From Silene conica (lineage: Eukaryota > Streptophyta > Magnoliopsida > Caryophyllales > Caryophyllaceae), in the NCBI GenBank assembly GCA_029255685.2, contig CM055317.2:77365460-77429459 (forward strand): DNA of 64,000 bases, given 5' to 3'. Shown in pieces: positions 22,991 through 34,392 of this stretch (its first letter is position 1; the number at the start of each line of letters is the position of its first letter). A program made the translations under genes and the position numbers. The notes beneath the pieces were generated by a model, which did not search any database, had not been told where the DNA came from, and saw nothing but the letters and a program-made list of their open reading frames with translations.

Positions 22991-25505
22991 ATGGCAAATT
23001 TAAGCAAGTGTTCAGAGAAAGTGAAGTTACTTGTGGGATTACTTACCTTACAATTATGTTTTGCTGGGTTTCATATTGTTTCTCGACTTGCTCTAAACAT
23101 TGGAGTTAGTAAAGTCGTTTACCCGGTGTATCGGAACATCATTGCACTCGTTTTATTAGGTCCAATCGCCTATTTTCTCGAGAGGTATGTTATTTATTTA
23201 ACTTCTTGTTATATATGTACTTCCTCCGCTCCATTGAGTTATATACAACTCAATGGAGCGCAGGAAGTAGGTCATTACCTTCCACACATGATTAAATGTT
23301 CCACAATCTGCGATTTTCAGGAAAGAAAGGCCGCCTCTCACATTCGCCTTGGCTGTCGAATTCTTCTTCCTAGCATTGATCGGGTGAGCAACAGAAACTA
23401 GAAATCGTGAAATCGTTTTTGAGGGGTTTTGAGGTTGCCAGTGCCAGGATTCGAACCCGTGACCTTCGGTCACACTGGCTCTGATATCATGATAGTGATA
23501 GATAGACCATCTCAACCAAAACCTTAAGGCTATGGTTGAGGCCCAACTATTATTAATATTCCTAATACTGATCACGATCCTTTCAAATATGTTTTTTTCT
23601 TACAACTTAACTATATTGCATAGGGTGACAGCAAACCAAGGATTTTACATTTTGGGTTTGTATTATGCATCACCAACTTTTGCATCCGCAATGCAAAACT
23701 CGGTCCCTGCTATCACATTTGTGCTTGCCGCTATGCTAAGGTAATACATACGCTAATACCTCTTACCAGATGATCTAACGCGCTGTTCTTTCTGGCTTAA
23801 TTTCAGCTCTTTCAAATTTGATTGGTTGTATTCCATTAAGTTTTATTTACGTTCAATCAATAATTTTCAATTAATCTCTTCACAAAAGTAAGTTTAAATT
23901 GAATTATACTCACTCCACCTCAATTCCACTCAATTTAGTTAAATAAAGCTCTACTCCAATTTATTCAATTCAGCTCGTTTCAGCCGAAAAGAACAGGGCC
24001 TAAGTGGTCATGAGTTTGTCGATTATATTGTTTACCGTCTCCCATTTGTGACAGATTAGAGCATGTTAACTTGTTAAGAAAAGAAGGGATCGCGAAAGTG
24101 GTGGGAACAGTTGCAAGTGTTGGAGGAGCAATGATTATAACATTGTACAAAGGAGTTCCCCTGTTGCACATTGCAGAGCAGCCTCAAGACAATTCTTCCT
24201 TGTTTCTTGAGATTAATAAGGTGCAGAATTGGACTTGGGGTTGCATTTTCCTTCTTGGACATTGCTTCTCCTGGGCTGGTTGGATGGTCTATCAGGTAGG
24301 TAGCGGAACCAGGATTTGACGTTAGGGGAGCGAGTATTAAAGTAGTAAAGTTATCAAAAGATGGTTTGTAATTGTACGTTCCATGGTTTTGCAGGCATCA
24401 GTGTTGAAGAAATATCCAGCTAAACTCTCGTTAACATCATACACATGCTTCTTCGGACTGATTCAGTTCCTAGTTATCGCGGCGTTTGCAGAAACAGATA
24501 CCCAGCACTGGAAAATAGCATCAGGGGAAGAGCTTTTCACCATTTTGTACGCGGTAATATATCATTTAATCGTCGAATTAAGACTGTTTCATGACTACAT
24601 CTTTTAGTATTTCTTTGATTCTGGTTTAATCTGTCATACCTTACTTATGTTCAGGGAATCGTCTCGTCCGGAATTGTGATTTCTCTTCAAACATGGTGCA
24701 TTCACAAAGGTGGCCCTGTATGTGTAGCAGTATTTCAACCTGTACAAACAATCCTGGTTGCTATTATGGCAGCTTTGATCCTTGGTGATCAACTCTATTC
24801 TGGCGGGTAAGCTTCGGTTAACCTCGTCACTTGCTGTCGCTTAATATAATTCTCGACACAATTTTCATTTCGATATAGCTTAATAAAACAATCAGTATGC
24901 TAGTAATCGAGCCATAAAGTTCCTTACATTGACCGCGTTAATTTCATATGAATCAACACATTTAAAACGAGGTAGTATGATAGATGAGATAAAGAAAGAT
25001 GCCTAGAGGTCAAACGGTTAAGGCCGTGTTCTTTTTTACTTAATTTCAGCTCCTTTTAATTTTGGTTGGTTGTATTTAGTTAAGTTTTATTTACGTTCAA
25101 TCAATTATTTTCAATTAATCTCTTCAGAAAAGTAACTTTTAATTCAACTAAATTCACTCCACCTCAATTCCACTTAATTTAGTTCAATTAAGCTCTACCT
25201 CAATTTATTCAATTCAGCTCGTTTCAGCTGAAAAGAACAGGGCCTAAATCTTATATACATGAAATAATAGGAGTATATTTGTCCCCTTTTTTTTCACCGT
25301 TCTAAGAGAGACTAATTCCCGAATCAAAATTGGGTGCAGGATATTTGGTGCAATTCTTATAACACTTGGGCTATACTCAGTACTATGGGGTAAAACAACA
25401 GAATACAAAGTTGCAAACCAAGAAACAGAAGACCAATTAACAAAGCATCTTATAGAAGGCAGAAATGAAACACAAGAAGATTCTGTCACTTCTGACATAC
25501 CATGA
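22991..25505 (+). CDS. WAT1-related (EamA) membrane transporter
   Basis: Seven exons: 22991-23184, 23321-23383, 23624-23740, 24055-24295, 24395-24553, 24655-24806 and 25340-25505 (stop TGA). All phases join with GT-AG introns and give 363 residues, normal for WAT1-related proteins (the plant drug/metabolite transporter group). Ten membrane segments fall in two EamA repeats. Family marks include LLTLQLCFAGFHIVSRLALN near the N-terminus, GFYILGLYYASPTFASAMQNSVPAITFVLA around residue 90-120, WAGWMVYQASVLKKYPAKLSLTSYTCFFG, GIVSSGIVISLQTWCIHKGGPVCVAVFQPVQT and GDQLYSGGIFGAILITLGLYSVLWGK. Arabidopsis WAT1 acts at the tonoplast in auxin export; substrates of relatives vary and this one's is unknown. 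Introns 2, 3 and 6 carry repeats, and the coding sequence is intact. Confidence 0.93.
23410..23574 (-). repeat. TRIM-like repeat in WAT1 intron 2
   Basis: Read on the minus strand, a terminal segment (TTGGGCCTCAACCATAGCC ... GGTCTATCTATCA) is followed by GATATCAGAGCCAGTG, a primer-binding-site-like sequence, and then GGTCACGGGTTCGAATCC, which resembles a tRNA T-arm. The same order is seen at 56390-56455. It lies inside the intron. Confidence 0.65.
23779..24000. mobile_element. Tourist-like MITE in WAT1 intron 3
   Basis: A 222-bp copy of the family at 25022, 53004, 57265 and 222. It ends ...GAAAAGAACAGGGCC and is flanked by TAA on both sides (23776-23778 and 24001-24003). Confidence 0.85.
25022..25244. 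mobile_element. Tourist-like MITE in WAT1 intron 6
   Basis: A 223-bp copy starting GGCCGTGTTCTTTTTTACTT and ending AAAAGAACAGGGCC, with TAA duplications at 25019-25021 and 25245-25247. It has the same orientation as the copy in intron 3, and the two are separated by 1 kb. Confidence 0.87.
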
Positions 25506-26250
25506 TCATCCAATGATCGATCTCCCCTTCGGCCCTTCATGAACATGTTACTCACACAAATTATACTATAAGACATTATACGTTGTAACGACGTAAACCT
25601 AACAATTTTATACTCATTAATTATCGTAAAGTGGTTATTTTTTATATGTTGTATTAATTTAAGATCGTTACTACGTCAACATGTCAACATATTGTAAATG
25701 TATAAGGTGTTGTCCATATGTTGGGTTGACTATGCATATAGGATTGCATAATTGGGATTGATTTTGATTCCATTGCATATGCTTATATTTTTAAGCTACT
25801 AGGAAAATTGATTGAGTGGTTTGGAAAATATTCAACCCAATTATTAGTTGTAGAACTATAATGTTCATTGTGTAAATTAGTTCAAGTAATTTTCAAGTTA
25901 TACCGAGTAATATTTTTGTTCTTTTTTTCTCATTCCATTCTATTCTATTAATCATTACGTGTCACATAGACAGAGCCATCTACGATTATAAATGCCACGT
26001 AAAAAGGCACCTACGATTATAAATGTCACGTAGACATCAACTAAAAATCACGTAGCAATAAATTATTTCTTAATCGACCTTTTTTCCTTCTTTTAAAGAA
26101 AAAATAAAACTAAATAGCATTAGTAATCATTATTCTTTAACTCCACCCAAACATGAATCAACTACATATACAATCTTTAAAATATTTCTTCCACAATTTT
26201 TTGCCAAAATGCCTTTGAATTACCGATGTCCGCTTTTGAATTTAATTATA
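25506..26250. other. AT-rich spacer with a possible further Helitron 5' end
   Basis: At about 25939 TCTATTCTATTAATC leads into phrases (GTGTCACATAGACAGAGCC, repeated CACGTAGACA) that resemble the start of the Helitron at 27986 (TGTCACGTAGACAATGCC). This may be a third nested Helitron start. Otherwise nothing is recognised. Confidence 0.35.
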
Positions 26251-27985
26251 TCTATACAATATAATTAAAAGACCAGCTAAATCATTAACTTTTATTCAAC
26301 TTGACAAATAAAACCTTATATTTCACCTCATTAATAAAAAAATTTAAAAAAAAAAAATTATGCAAACTTTTCAACTCGCTCTCATAACTTTGATTATCAA
26401 TCTACCTTTTTATTTAACTTCATTATCTTTATTTAATGGTGGTAGTTTTTGTTTTTCACTCACCATTATAAAACAATAATCATAATTCTCATGTTATTTA
26501 AAAATTTGGTATAACGTACAATATTATAAAAAGGTAAGACCAAATATATTTTACTAACTCATTCCACAAAGCCATGTATCATGAAAATTCAATTATCATG
26601 TGTTACAGGCTTATAAGTAAAATCAAAATATAAAAAATATAAGTCTCAAACATACAAAATAAATTAAAAAAAATTTGATGCAAACCTTTTCTCTCCCTCT
26701 TATAACTTTTGTCATCAATTTACTCTATTTATTTAACTTTATTATCTTTATTTAAAAATGATGTTTTTGCTTTCTCCTCACCATTATATAACAATCACAT
26801 TTTTCATTTTATTCAAAAAATTAGTAGGTAAAGTTTGCATCGATAACTAAACTATTTTTTTTACTCTTTTTCTTTATTGTATATTGAATTATGTAGAATC
26901 TTATTTTTTATTATTTTTATGTTTTCAAACTGTACGAGGATGATACGTACTCACATACAAAAAAACTGCATGAAATTGGTGTTATAGGTATGAATCTTCT
27001 TTACATATTTTTGCTTGGTTTGAATGATTTTATCGTTTGCTTTTCTTTATCTAAATTTGTGTATATGCAACAAATGGTAGCATGAACGAAGAGATTGATA
27101 TTAACAACAAATTAAAAAGATGACTAATGCAAGATAGTGTAAATATTGTATTTTCTATATAGTTAATTAATTTGGATAGATGGTTAAACCTATATTTTCC
27201 TTATGATTTGAATACTAATGAGATGAGATAGGATAAATTTGATTTTGTTGTCTTATTGTTACTTTGATGATAAAATGACAAAAGTACATTGTATATTTCG
27301 ATTTTCGATAATCTGTTTATTTTAATTATGTTAGTATAATTACTTACATGTTACATTTTATCCCAAAACAATATAATACTTATGGGTAACATATCTTTTT
27401 ACTTTTAATTTTTATTTTGAGAATGCATGTTTTATCTATTTACCCACCTTATTTAAATTATTTTAATTTGATTAAACGTTACAATAGTGAAATGAAAATG
27501 AGTGAAAAATATTTTAAATCTTAAATATTATCATTATTTACAAACTGAAAAAAGATGTATAAATTATGTTATATACTAATTATTTTTTTAATTTATACGC
27601 AATATTATCATTTTAATAAAGTTGACTAACAAAATTATTAAATTTGACGTTGAACAAAAATGATATCATTCGATTACAAAAGTAATGATAATGAGAATAA
27701 CAAAATACTACAGTAATTGGTTACAACAAAAAAACAATATTAAAGAATAACGTAAAATTCTAAATAACTGAATATCAAGCTACAACAAAAACTAGGAAAA
27801 ATAATTTACGCCAACAAATTAATGACAAGTTAGAGCTTAATTCTTTCACCTTCACAATAGATTATCTCCTATATATCCTATTAAATAAACCACGCCATAT
27901 CCTTTCAAACAAATGGTGTGTGTCTTTAATTTCCATCTTTTCTAACTTTTAATTCTTTCATTAATTTCCCACAAATTCAATTTCA

Positions 27986-30900
27986 TCTATACAATATTAT
28001 TAAAAGGTTAACCTAAAATGTCACGTAGACAATGCCACCTAGGATTAACAAAAAGCCACGTCACTTATTACACATGACATGGAGCCACATCATTATTTCT
28101 TATTTTAAAAAAAAAAGAAAAAAAATTAAAACATTAAATGTAAATAACTTAACAAACATTAAACTTTAACCTTTTTAATTTCTAGATAAATCAAATAACA
28201 ATTAAAAATCCAAATTCCTAATAAATTTAAAATATCGATGTTTATTATTAAAATATTTTAAGCAACAAATAAATATCATATAATTCTAATTTTTACGCCG
28301 TTTATAAAAAGTAAGAATTTGTAAATATTAAGGGCAAATAATAACATACTTAATATTAAATATTAGCCTTTTAATTTTTAAAACTATAATATGTTAAATT
28401 TCAAATAAAAATTTACAGTCTCTCATTTTATATCTTGCTAATAATGAAAAATAATGTTCAAAAGTATTAAAACTAGACTACATATTTATATATAGTAAAG
28501 CAAACCTTTCACATTTTATCCATATTTATGTATAAATTAAATTTGCTAATAATGAAAAATTATGCTCAAAAGTCACAAAAATTTACTACATATTTATGTA
28601 TATATTAAATTTGTCATAAAGCACACAATCAATTGGCTATAAATGTTTGATGGAAGGCAACATTTGTGAGTCAAAATTCAAGCCAATATTTTTTTTACTC
28701 CCATTGTGTATCAACATCAAGGTAATAAGTATAGGTATATGAAGGTAAGGTAATTGTATTATGGTTTTAAATTTTAATTAATTAATTATTTTAAAATTTT
28801 TTATTGTTTATCAAGTGTTTCATCCCTATTTTTAAGTGTTGTTTTGTTCTCATTTAGTTGCTATCAACATTTGTGGTGTTGCCATACTTAAAGGTAAATA
28901 TACTTATATCTTTACGACTCAATGTCCTCTTTCTTTCATTATTTAAGGGAAAACTTAATAACGATAAGGTTAATATCACATAAATCAAATTCCACCATTT
29001 TGTGTGTTATTAATACTCAATGATTTTTTTAGTAGGGATGATTCATGAGAGAAAAAAGACTATAAGAAGAAAGAAAATACTTGCGGACCAAATTGCTTAA
29101 AAAAATTCTCCATCCGGCCACTTCACTCAATAATTTATCATAACAAAAAATAGTATTTCACAAGCTTTCAAATGTATATTTTATTTTGGGATGTGTTGTT
29201 TTCTTATTTATCATTTTCCTTTCACCCATAGAATGAAATTGGAGTTGCATGAATATCCATCTTCTCAACAAGTTGGACAAAAAATTCTTATTGACATATA
29301 TAATGGCAAAAAGTACATCATTATCTAATATTTATACGTTCATGTCATATTATCTAATGTACATGTCTTATAAATTGTAATGAGATTTGGATGAGCACTA
29401 AAACTTGAAAGAGACGGTCTTTCAATAAATTATTGAGAGACCATCCTTTCGTACCATTTTATTTGTATTCCGTGACCATTTTGTCATTAATCGTACCATA
29501 ATAGTTTCGTACCTACTTACCTAATAAATGTACTTATTTTATCTTTAATCATGATTTGTACCAATTTTATTACTTTTAGTACCACTTTTTCTTAAATTTG
29601 TACAATAGTCTCTCAATAAGCTTATTGAAAGGCCGTCTCTCAGGAGACCTACTGTTGAATGAGATATGTAGTAGGCAACTATTTATCTTGAATTTATCAT
29701 TTATGAAAAAAAATACATTTTAGAATTTTTGGCAAATTCATATAGATACTATATTAAGACTAACATTGATTAAATTCATAAATATGCTGCAATCAAAAAT
29801 ATGATTTATGAGACTCAAAATATTGAGAAGATAAAAGGCCCCCAATCCTATATGTTTTAAGTTCTTACATAGGGTATTTATCATTCTCAAAAAAACGGAA
29901 AAAAGAGAAACAATCCAACTTGATACCTTTAATTTGCTCTTTCATTTTCACTTACATACTAAATTCATTTGCGATTGCCTAGGGAGTAACAATATGGTTT
30001 TTCTTACCTACCCACATGGGTAGTATATGTCGCACAAGAAATACCTATTGTGTTTAAAATAAGACAATCAATCGTACCCAAATTTTAAAAAGTCAATTGT
30101 TGTTGAACTTCCGCGTGGATTTTATTTCACAGAGAATAACTTATTATTGCTAAAAACGATTAGTTTTATTACATGTCATTATTAATAATTATCACTAAAG
30201 TTAATTAATTTAATTTAACCTATTAAGTTTTTAAGATTGTTAGTATACCTTAATTAATATGGCAATGTCATGAACTCATGGTATATGGAGAGACATAGAT
30301 TATTCTTATATAAAATTAAATTTTCTACATACATCCTTGTAAGTGTCATATTTTTTAGTCTTTCGGAAAAATAGTTTTGTATCATAATTATTTTTTGTCT
30401 CTAATTTATACTTAATTAATATCGTGTATTAAAGTTGTAAGATTATTAGTCTATCATAATTAAAATAGCACAATAAGTATTTTAATTGTTTTTTTAACAC
30501 CTAAGAATACAAGCATAAGAAATGATTAATGACGAAAACATAGAGACATGACCTCATGGTAAAAGGAGAAGCATAGATTAGCATTATATAAAAAACTAAA
30601 TTTTATATGTACATTCTTGCAAATGCAAGTTTTTTTCATTTTTCATTTTTGTAATCCTTCTATTTTTTAATCTCTTAAAATAGTTTTATACTCCCTCGCT
30701 CCATTGAAGTTTTATCACCCAATTACCTTAATATATATGAGGAGTATTATATTGAAATGAGCTGATAAAACTTGAATGAAGGGAGTATTATAATTATTTT
30801 TTGTCTCTAATTTTATTATTTAGTGTATTAGCTCTTATCAAATTATTTTAACCGACTTATTTTGTGAACAATAATATTCAGATATGCTTTTTAGGACCAT

Positions 30901-31124
30901 GGACAATTACAATGAAGATAGATTATTCAATCGATTATTTGTAGTCCATGGCGCCACGATTACAGACTTTTTACATTACTTACAAGCGAGATTTACATTT
31001 CGGGTATGATAAACACATGTTAGAATAATTGTTTGATTAGATATATATCTATTAATTTCTATCATGACGTAGTATGAGTAAGCCCAAATAGTTGGATTTT
31101 CCGTATCATATATGCAACATGACC

Positions 31125-31175
<51 letters not shown>

Positions 31176-31426
31176 CTCAAACAGGTTTCAATTACCGAAC
31201 ATAGATCTATTATTTCAATTGTTATTCTAACTGTGTTAAACTCCAAAATATATAAATATAAATACTCATAGTACATTTTTCTAGCTAGATAATATAAATT
31301 ACTTATGATTATTTATTGTTCCTAAAATTGTAAAGACTAATTTTAAATATTAAAACATCAATTGAAATATCGACTTTCACCTTATTATTTATAACGATCC
31401 GTGCTTCTGCACGGGTACAAAACTAG
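27986..31426 (+). mobile_element. Inner Helitron
   Basis: Starts TCTATACAATATTATTAAAA after A27985 and ends with hairpin CCGTGC-TTCT-GCACGG (31399-31414), GTACAAAA and CTAG (31423-31426) before T. This is the expected A-to-T insertion. It is 3.4 kb, AT-rich and without visible coding for Rep or helicase. Its segment 28540-29330 resembles 9726-10570 in the Helitron that ends at 11434. Confidence 0.6.
31127..31172. repeat. (TA)n microsatellite, 46 bp
   Basis: An uninterrupted TA run inside the inner Helitron. Confidence 0.95.
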
Positions 31427-31715
31427 TTATCCTCTTTAAAAGTCAATCTTTTACTTTCATAAAATATAAGTATATTAGTATGAGATATCGAGGGGTCTCA
31501 TGTGCCAACTTTATTTTTGTTATTGATTAATAGAAACAACTCATTTTCTTGCTCAGTAAAACATACCTTTAATATGAATGGCTAAAATAATTATAGAGAT
31601 GTCACCAATGAAAAATGGAAAAATCATCAAACAATTAAAGGGGGAAAAAAAATGCATGAACGATTCTTAGTTTGAACGAATCCGTGAATTTCACGGGTCA
31701 CAAAACTAGTTAAAC

Positions 31716-31961
31716 ATAGAAACTCTTTTCGAAGAAACTGTTTTCCACGAAGTTATTAAAAAATCGTTTAATTTTACCCTTTCTATAATGTTTTCGTCTC
31801 GCTTTATCTATTGATGCCGCTCAAAATTTATATTTCATATAGAAACTCTTTTCGAAGAAACTGTTTTCCACGAAGTTATTAAAAAATCGTTTAATTTTAC
31901 CCTTTCTATAATGTTTTCGTCTCGCTTTATCTGTTGATGCCGCTCAAAACTTATATTTCAT
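31716..31961. repeat. 123-bp tandem duplication beside a Helitron end
   Basis: Two adjacent copies of a 123-bp unit starting ATAGAAACTCTTTTCG at 31716 and 31839. Only a few differences are seen (TATCTATTG against TATCTGTTG, AAAATTTAT against AAAACTTAT). The array begins six bases after the outer Helitron terminus. The following 31962-32460 holds nothing recognised. Confidence 0.85.
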
Positions 31962-32477
31962 TTGGTTAATTTTATTGTGATGGATATTACACCAAATTAG
32001 ATCCAAGACTATTGGAAAGAAATGGATATTCTCGTTTTCTTTAGGATCATTTGTGTACCCGACCCACCCGTTTTAGATACCAAAATTTATCCATTATCCT
32101 TCACTTGTTTAATTTATATTTGTCAATATAGGTTGAAGTAGCGTGATATGAAAATCATACGATAAACGAGATCATCCCGACTGCGATACAAATTGTTATA
32201 GGGGTTTTCCAAGATTCTAAAAGTTGTGTACTCAGCTATTAGGAGTTGGATATCATATAGTATGTTCAAAACTAAAAAAAAAAAAGTAGCAGTTTATAAT
32301 GTTTGTGTTAAGAGACTACAACTTCTCATATTTATAGTGATTAATTAACGGTAGTTAATAATAATGACTATAATTATGTGCAACTAATGAATAGAGTGTA
32401 TAGGTTATTTTTAGAGGCAAGGAAGACTTGTCTATAATGTAATGTTAGTAGTGTTTGCGTTACTTCCAACATGATCC

Positions 32478-32661
32478 ATGGCGAAAACTAGAGGTCCAGT
32501 TGCTAAATCAAAGGCAGCAATGGATTCAGCAGTGGATAAGGACTAGTTGATGCTACAATCTTGGAATTTGATGGAGAATTGAGCGAAACTTTTCAAACCC
32601 AGACGCGATATACGAGAACTGTTAATGATCTCATTATATCCGCCATTGATGGAACTGGTAT
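32478..32661 (+). pseudogene. Broken ORF relic, left of the retrotransposon
   Basis: From ATG 32478 the frame reads MAKTRGPVAKSKAAMDSAV and stops at TAG (32553). A shifted frame, LVDATILEFDGELSETFQTQ, then stays open to the retrotransposon boundary. Reading resumes on the other side at 44046 in a compatible frame. The family is not recognised; it may be a gene relic or an older transposon ORF. Confidence 0.4.
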
Positions 32662-33306
32662 TGTAGGCACGGAAAATTTATTAATGTGTCGAATAAATAA
32701 AATAAATTAATTATTTTGAGTTAATATCAAATTTTAACTTAATTTAATTATTTTTGTCCCGACTATTCGGATTACAAAAGAAGCTATTCGGATCTCTAAA
32801 CCCAAAACAAGCAAATTTGGGCCAAGTTCACACGTAAACCCATAAATGGGCCTGTGACTAGCAAAGTCCAACAAGGAGAATCAAAACTCTATAAAAGGAG
32901 CTCTCCTCATTCATTTCAAGGGTTGAAAATTCATTATTGCAAAGAAGCCAGAGAAGATAAGGTACAAATCCATCCAAACTCTCTCTATCAAAGTCATTGC
33001 AAGCAGTCAACAAGCACACCAAATCGTGCCGCCTGCGTTGAAGATTCAAACACAAATTCAAACCTTCAAGGGAGATTCAAGTCATCGCGACCCTCCCAAG
33101 AAATCAAATTCACAGCACGCGTAGATTAACCAAAGTTGTCTACAGTGCACCCCTCACGTGTACCCTGTACACGTACCCCTACGGCATACTAGAATCAGAG
33201 GATATATTAGAGATTGTACACGTAACATTTTGATATTTAATTAATAAAATTTATTTGTTTCATTGTTTTGTATTTCAGTTATTGCGATACGAAATCTGCC
33301 GTTACA
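32662..33306 (+). repeat. 5' LTR
   Basis: A 645-bp LTR with TGTAGGCACGG at the start and TCTGCCGTTACA at the end. A TATA box, TATAAAAG, lies at 32890-32897. AATAAAAT near 33243 could serve as a polyadenylation signal. A 91-codon ORF inside it is present in both LTRs but resembles no retroelement protein. Confidence 0.95.
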
Positions 33307-33311
33307 AATTT

Positions 33312-33327
33312 TGGTGAACCCGACGTG
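33312..33327 (+). other. Primer-binding site
   Basis: TGGTGAACCCGACGTG begins five bases after the 5' LTR, where the minus-strand primer tRNA should anneal. TGG complements the tRNA CCA end. I could not assign the tRNA with confidence. Confidence 0.6.
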
Positions 33328-33384
33328 AAAATCTCTACCTCTCATCTCTACTGCCGTTTTACTCAAGTCTACCACAACAAGAAG

Positions 33385-34392
33385 ATGTCTACCAAGCAAA
33401 GCATCTCCTCCAGCGCATCCAAGAGGACCTACGCAGATATCCTGCAAAGTACTCCTGTTGCTGCTACCTCTCCAGCTCTACAGTCAGTTGGCATCTCTAC
33501 AAGAGGAAGGGTGAAGAAGGCTGCTGTCAATGCTGCTGCTTCAAGTCTACGCTCTGCTCACGTCCCAACTAGGCCGCGCAAGATCTCGGTCGCCTCCATA
33601 GCTGCTGCTGCTACGGCACTCTTGACTGCTTCCTCTCCTCCGCGTGAGGAGACTAAGAGTGTTAACGTCAAGAAGACATCTCCTGGCAAACCAAAGAAGT
33701 CGCCAAAGAAGAAAGAAGTTCCAACTCCTGACTCTGCTTCAGTTATGGTGATCAATGGTGCTACCCTTGAGGAACAAGTCCAGAATATGAACGCGCTCCT
33801 TGAAAGGGTGTTAAAGGAGAACGGGGAGAAGAACAAGAAGATTGACGAGCTCCAAAAAGAGGTGGCGGCGCTCCGTGACAAGAAGGCTGAGAGCGAATAT
33901 GGTGACACTGAGGAGGAGGATGACAGCGACAAAGATGTTGGCAAGGAAGACGGTGGAAAGCCAAATAATGAAGTCGGCGCCTTCACTGAGGAAAAGCTTC
34001 AGGAGCTAATAACAAGGACCATCAAGAGTCAGCTAGACAACAGCTCAGCAAGCAATGGACGTTACATCAAGCCTTATACCAAGAGGATTGACAGCTTGCG
34101 CATGCCTTCAGGTTATCAACCTCCAAAGTTTCAACAGTTCGACGGAAAGAGAAATCCAAAACAACACATTGCCCACTTCGTCGAGACATGCAGCAACGCC
34201 GGAACTGAAGGTGATTGCTTGGTAAAGCAATTTGTGCGCTCTCTCAAAGGACTTGCGTTTGACTGGTATACGGATCTGGATTCTGAGTCAATTGACAGCT
34301 GGGGTCGCATGGAAGATGAATTCCTCAACAGATTCTACAGCACCAGGCGTGTCGTCAGCATGAGTGAGTTGACAAATACAACCCAATGGTAA
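33385..34392 (+). pseudogene. gag: gag, 5' part, ended by an in-frame stop
   Basis: The frame opens at ATG 33385 (MSTKQSISSSASKRTYADIL), downstream of the LTR. An upstream ATG at 33268 lies inside the LTR and is unlikely to be used. A Lys/Ser/Ala-rich N-terminus is followed by a coiled-coil-like segment (EEQVQNMNALLERVLKENGE, then LQKEVAALRDKKAE) and the retrotransposon gag core (PPKFQQFDGKRNPKQHIAHF ... GLAFDWYTDLDS ... FLNRFYSTRRVVSM). The frame stops at TAA 34390-34392, in the middle of the gag core. The same frame continues at once, so this is a nonsense mutation. Confidence 0.9.

Larger units (their letters stand above)
26251..31709 (+). mobile_element. Outer Helitron (interrupted by a second one)
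   Basis: A 5' end TCTATACAATATAATTAAAA at 26251, preceded by A, is typical of plant Helitrons. The likely 3' end is hairpin CCGTGAA-T-TTCACGG (31682-31696), GTCACAAAA and CTAG (31706-31709), followed by T. Without the insert at 27986-31426 it would be about 2.0 kb. No Rep or helicase reading frame is seen, so it is non-autonomous. Pairing of these two ends is inferred from their nesting order. Confidence 0.55.

Noticed and set aside
32854-33129. 91-codon ORF present twice (also at 43593-43868)
   Set aside because: It is duplicated because it lies in both LTRs; it overlaps the promoter and leader and resembles no protein family.
33268-33384. Upstream ATG of the gag frame
   Set aside because: It lies inside the LTR, upstream of the primer-binding site; the ATG at 33385 fits family structure better.
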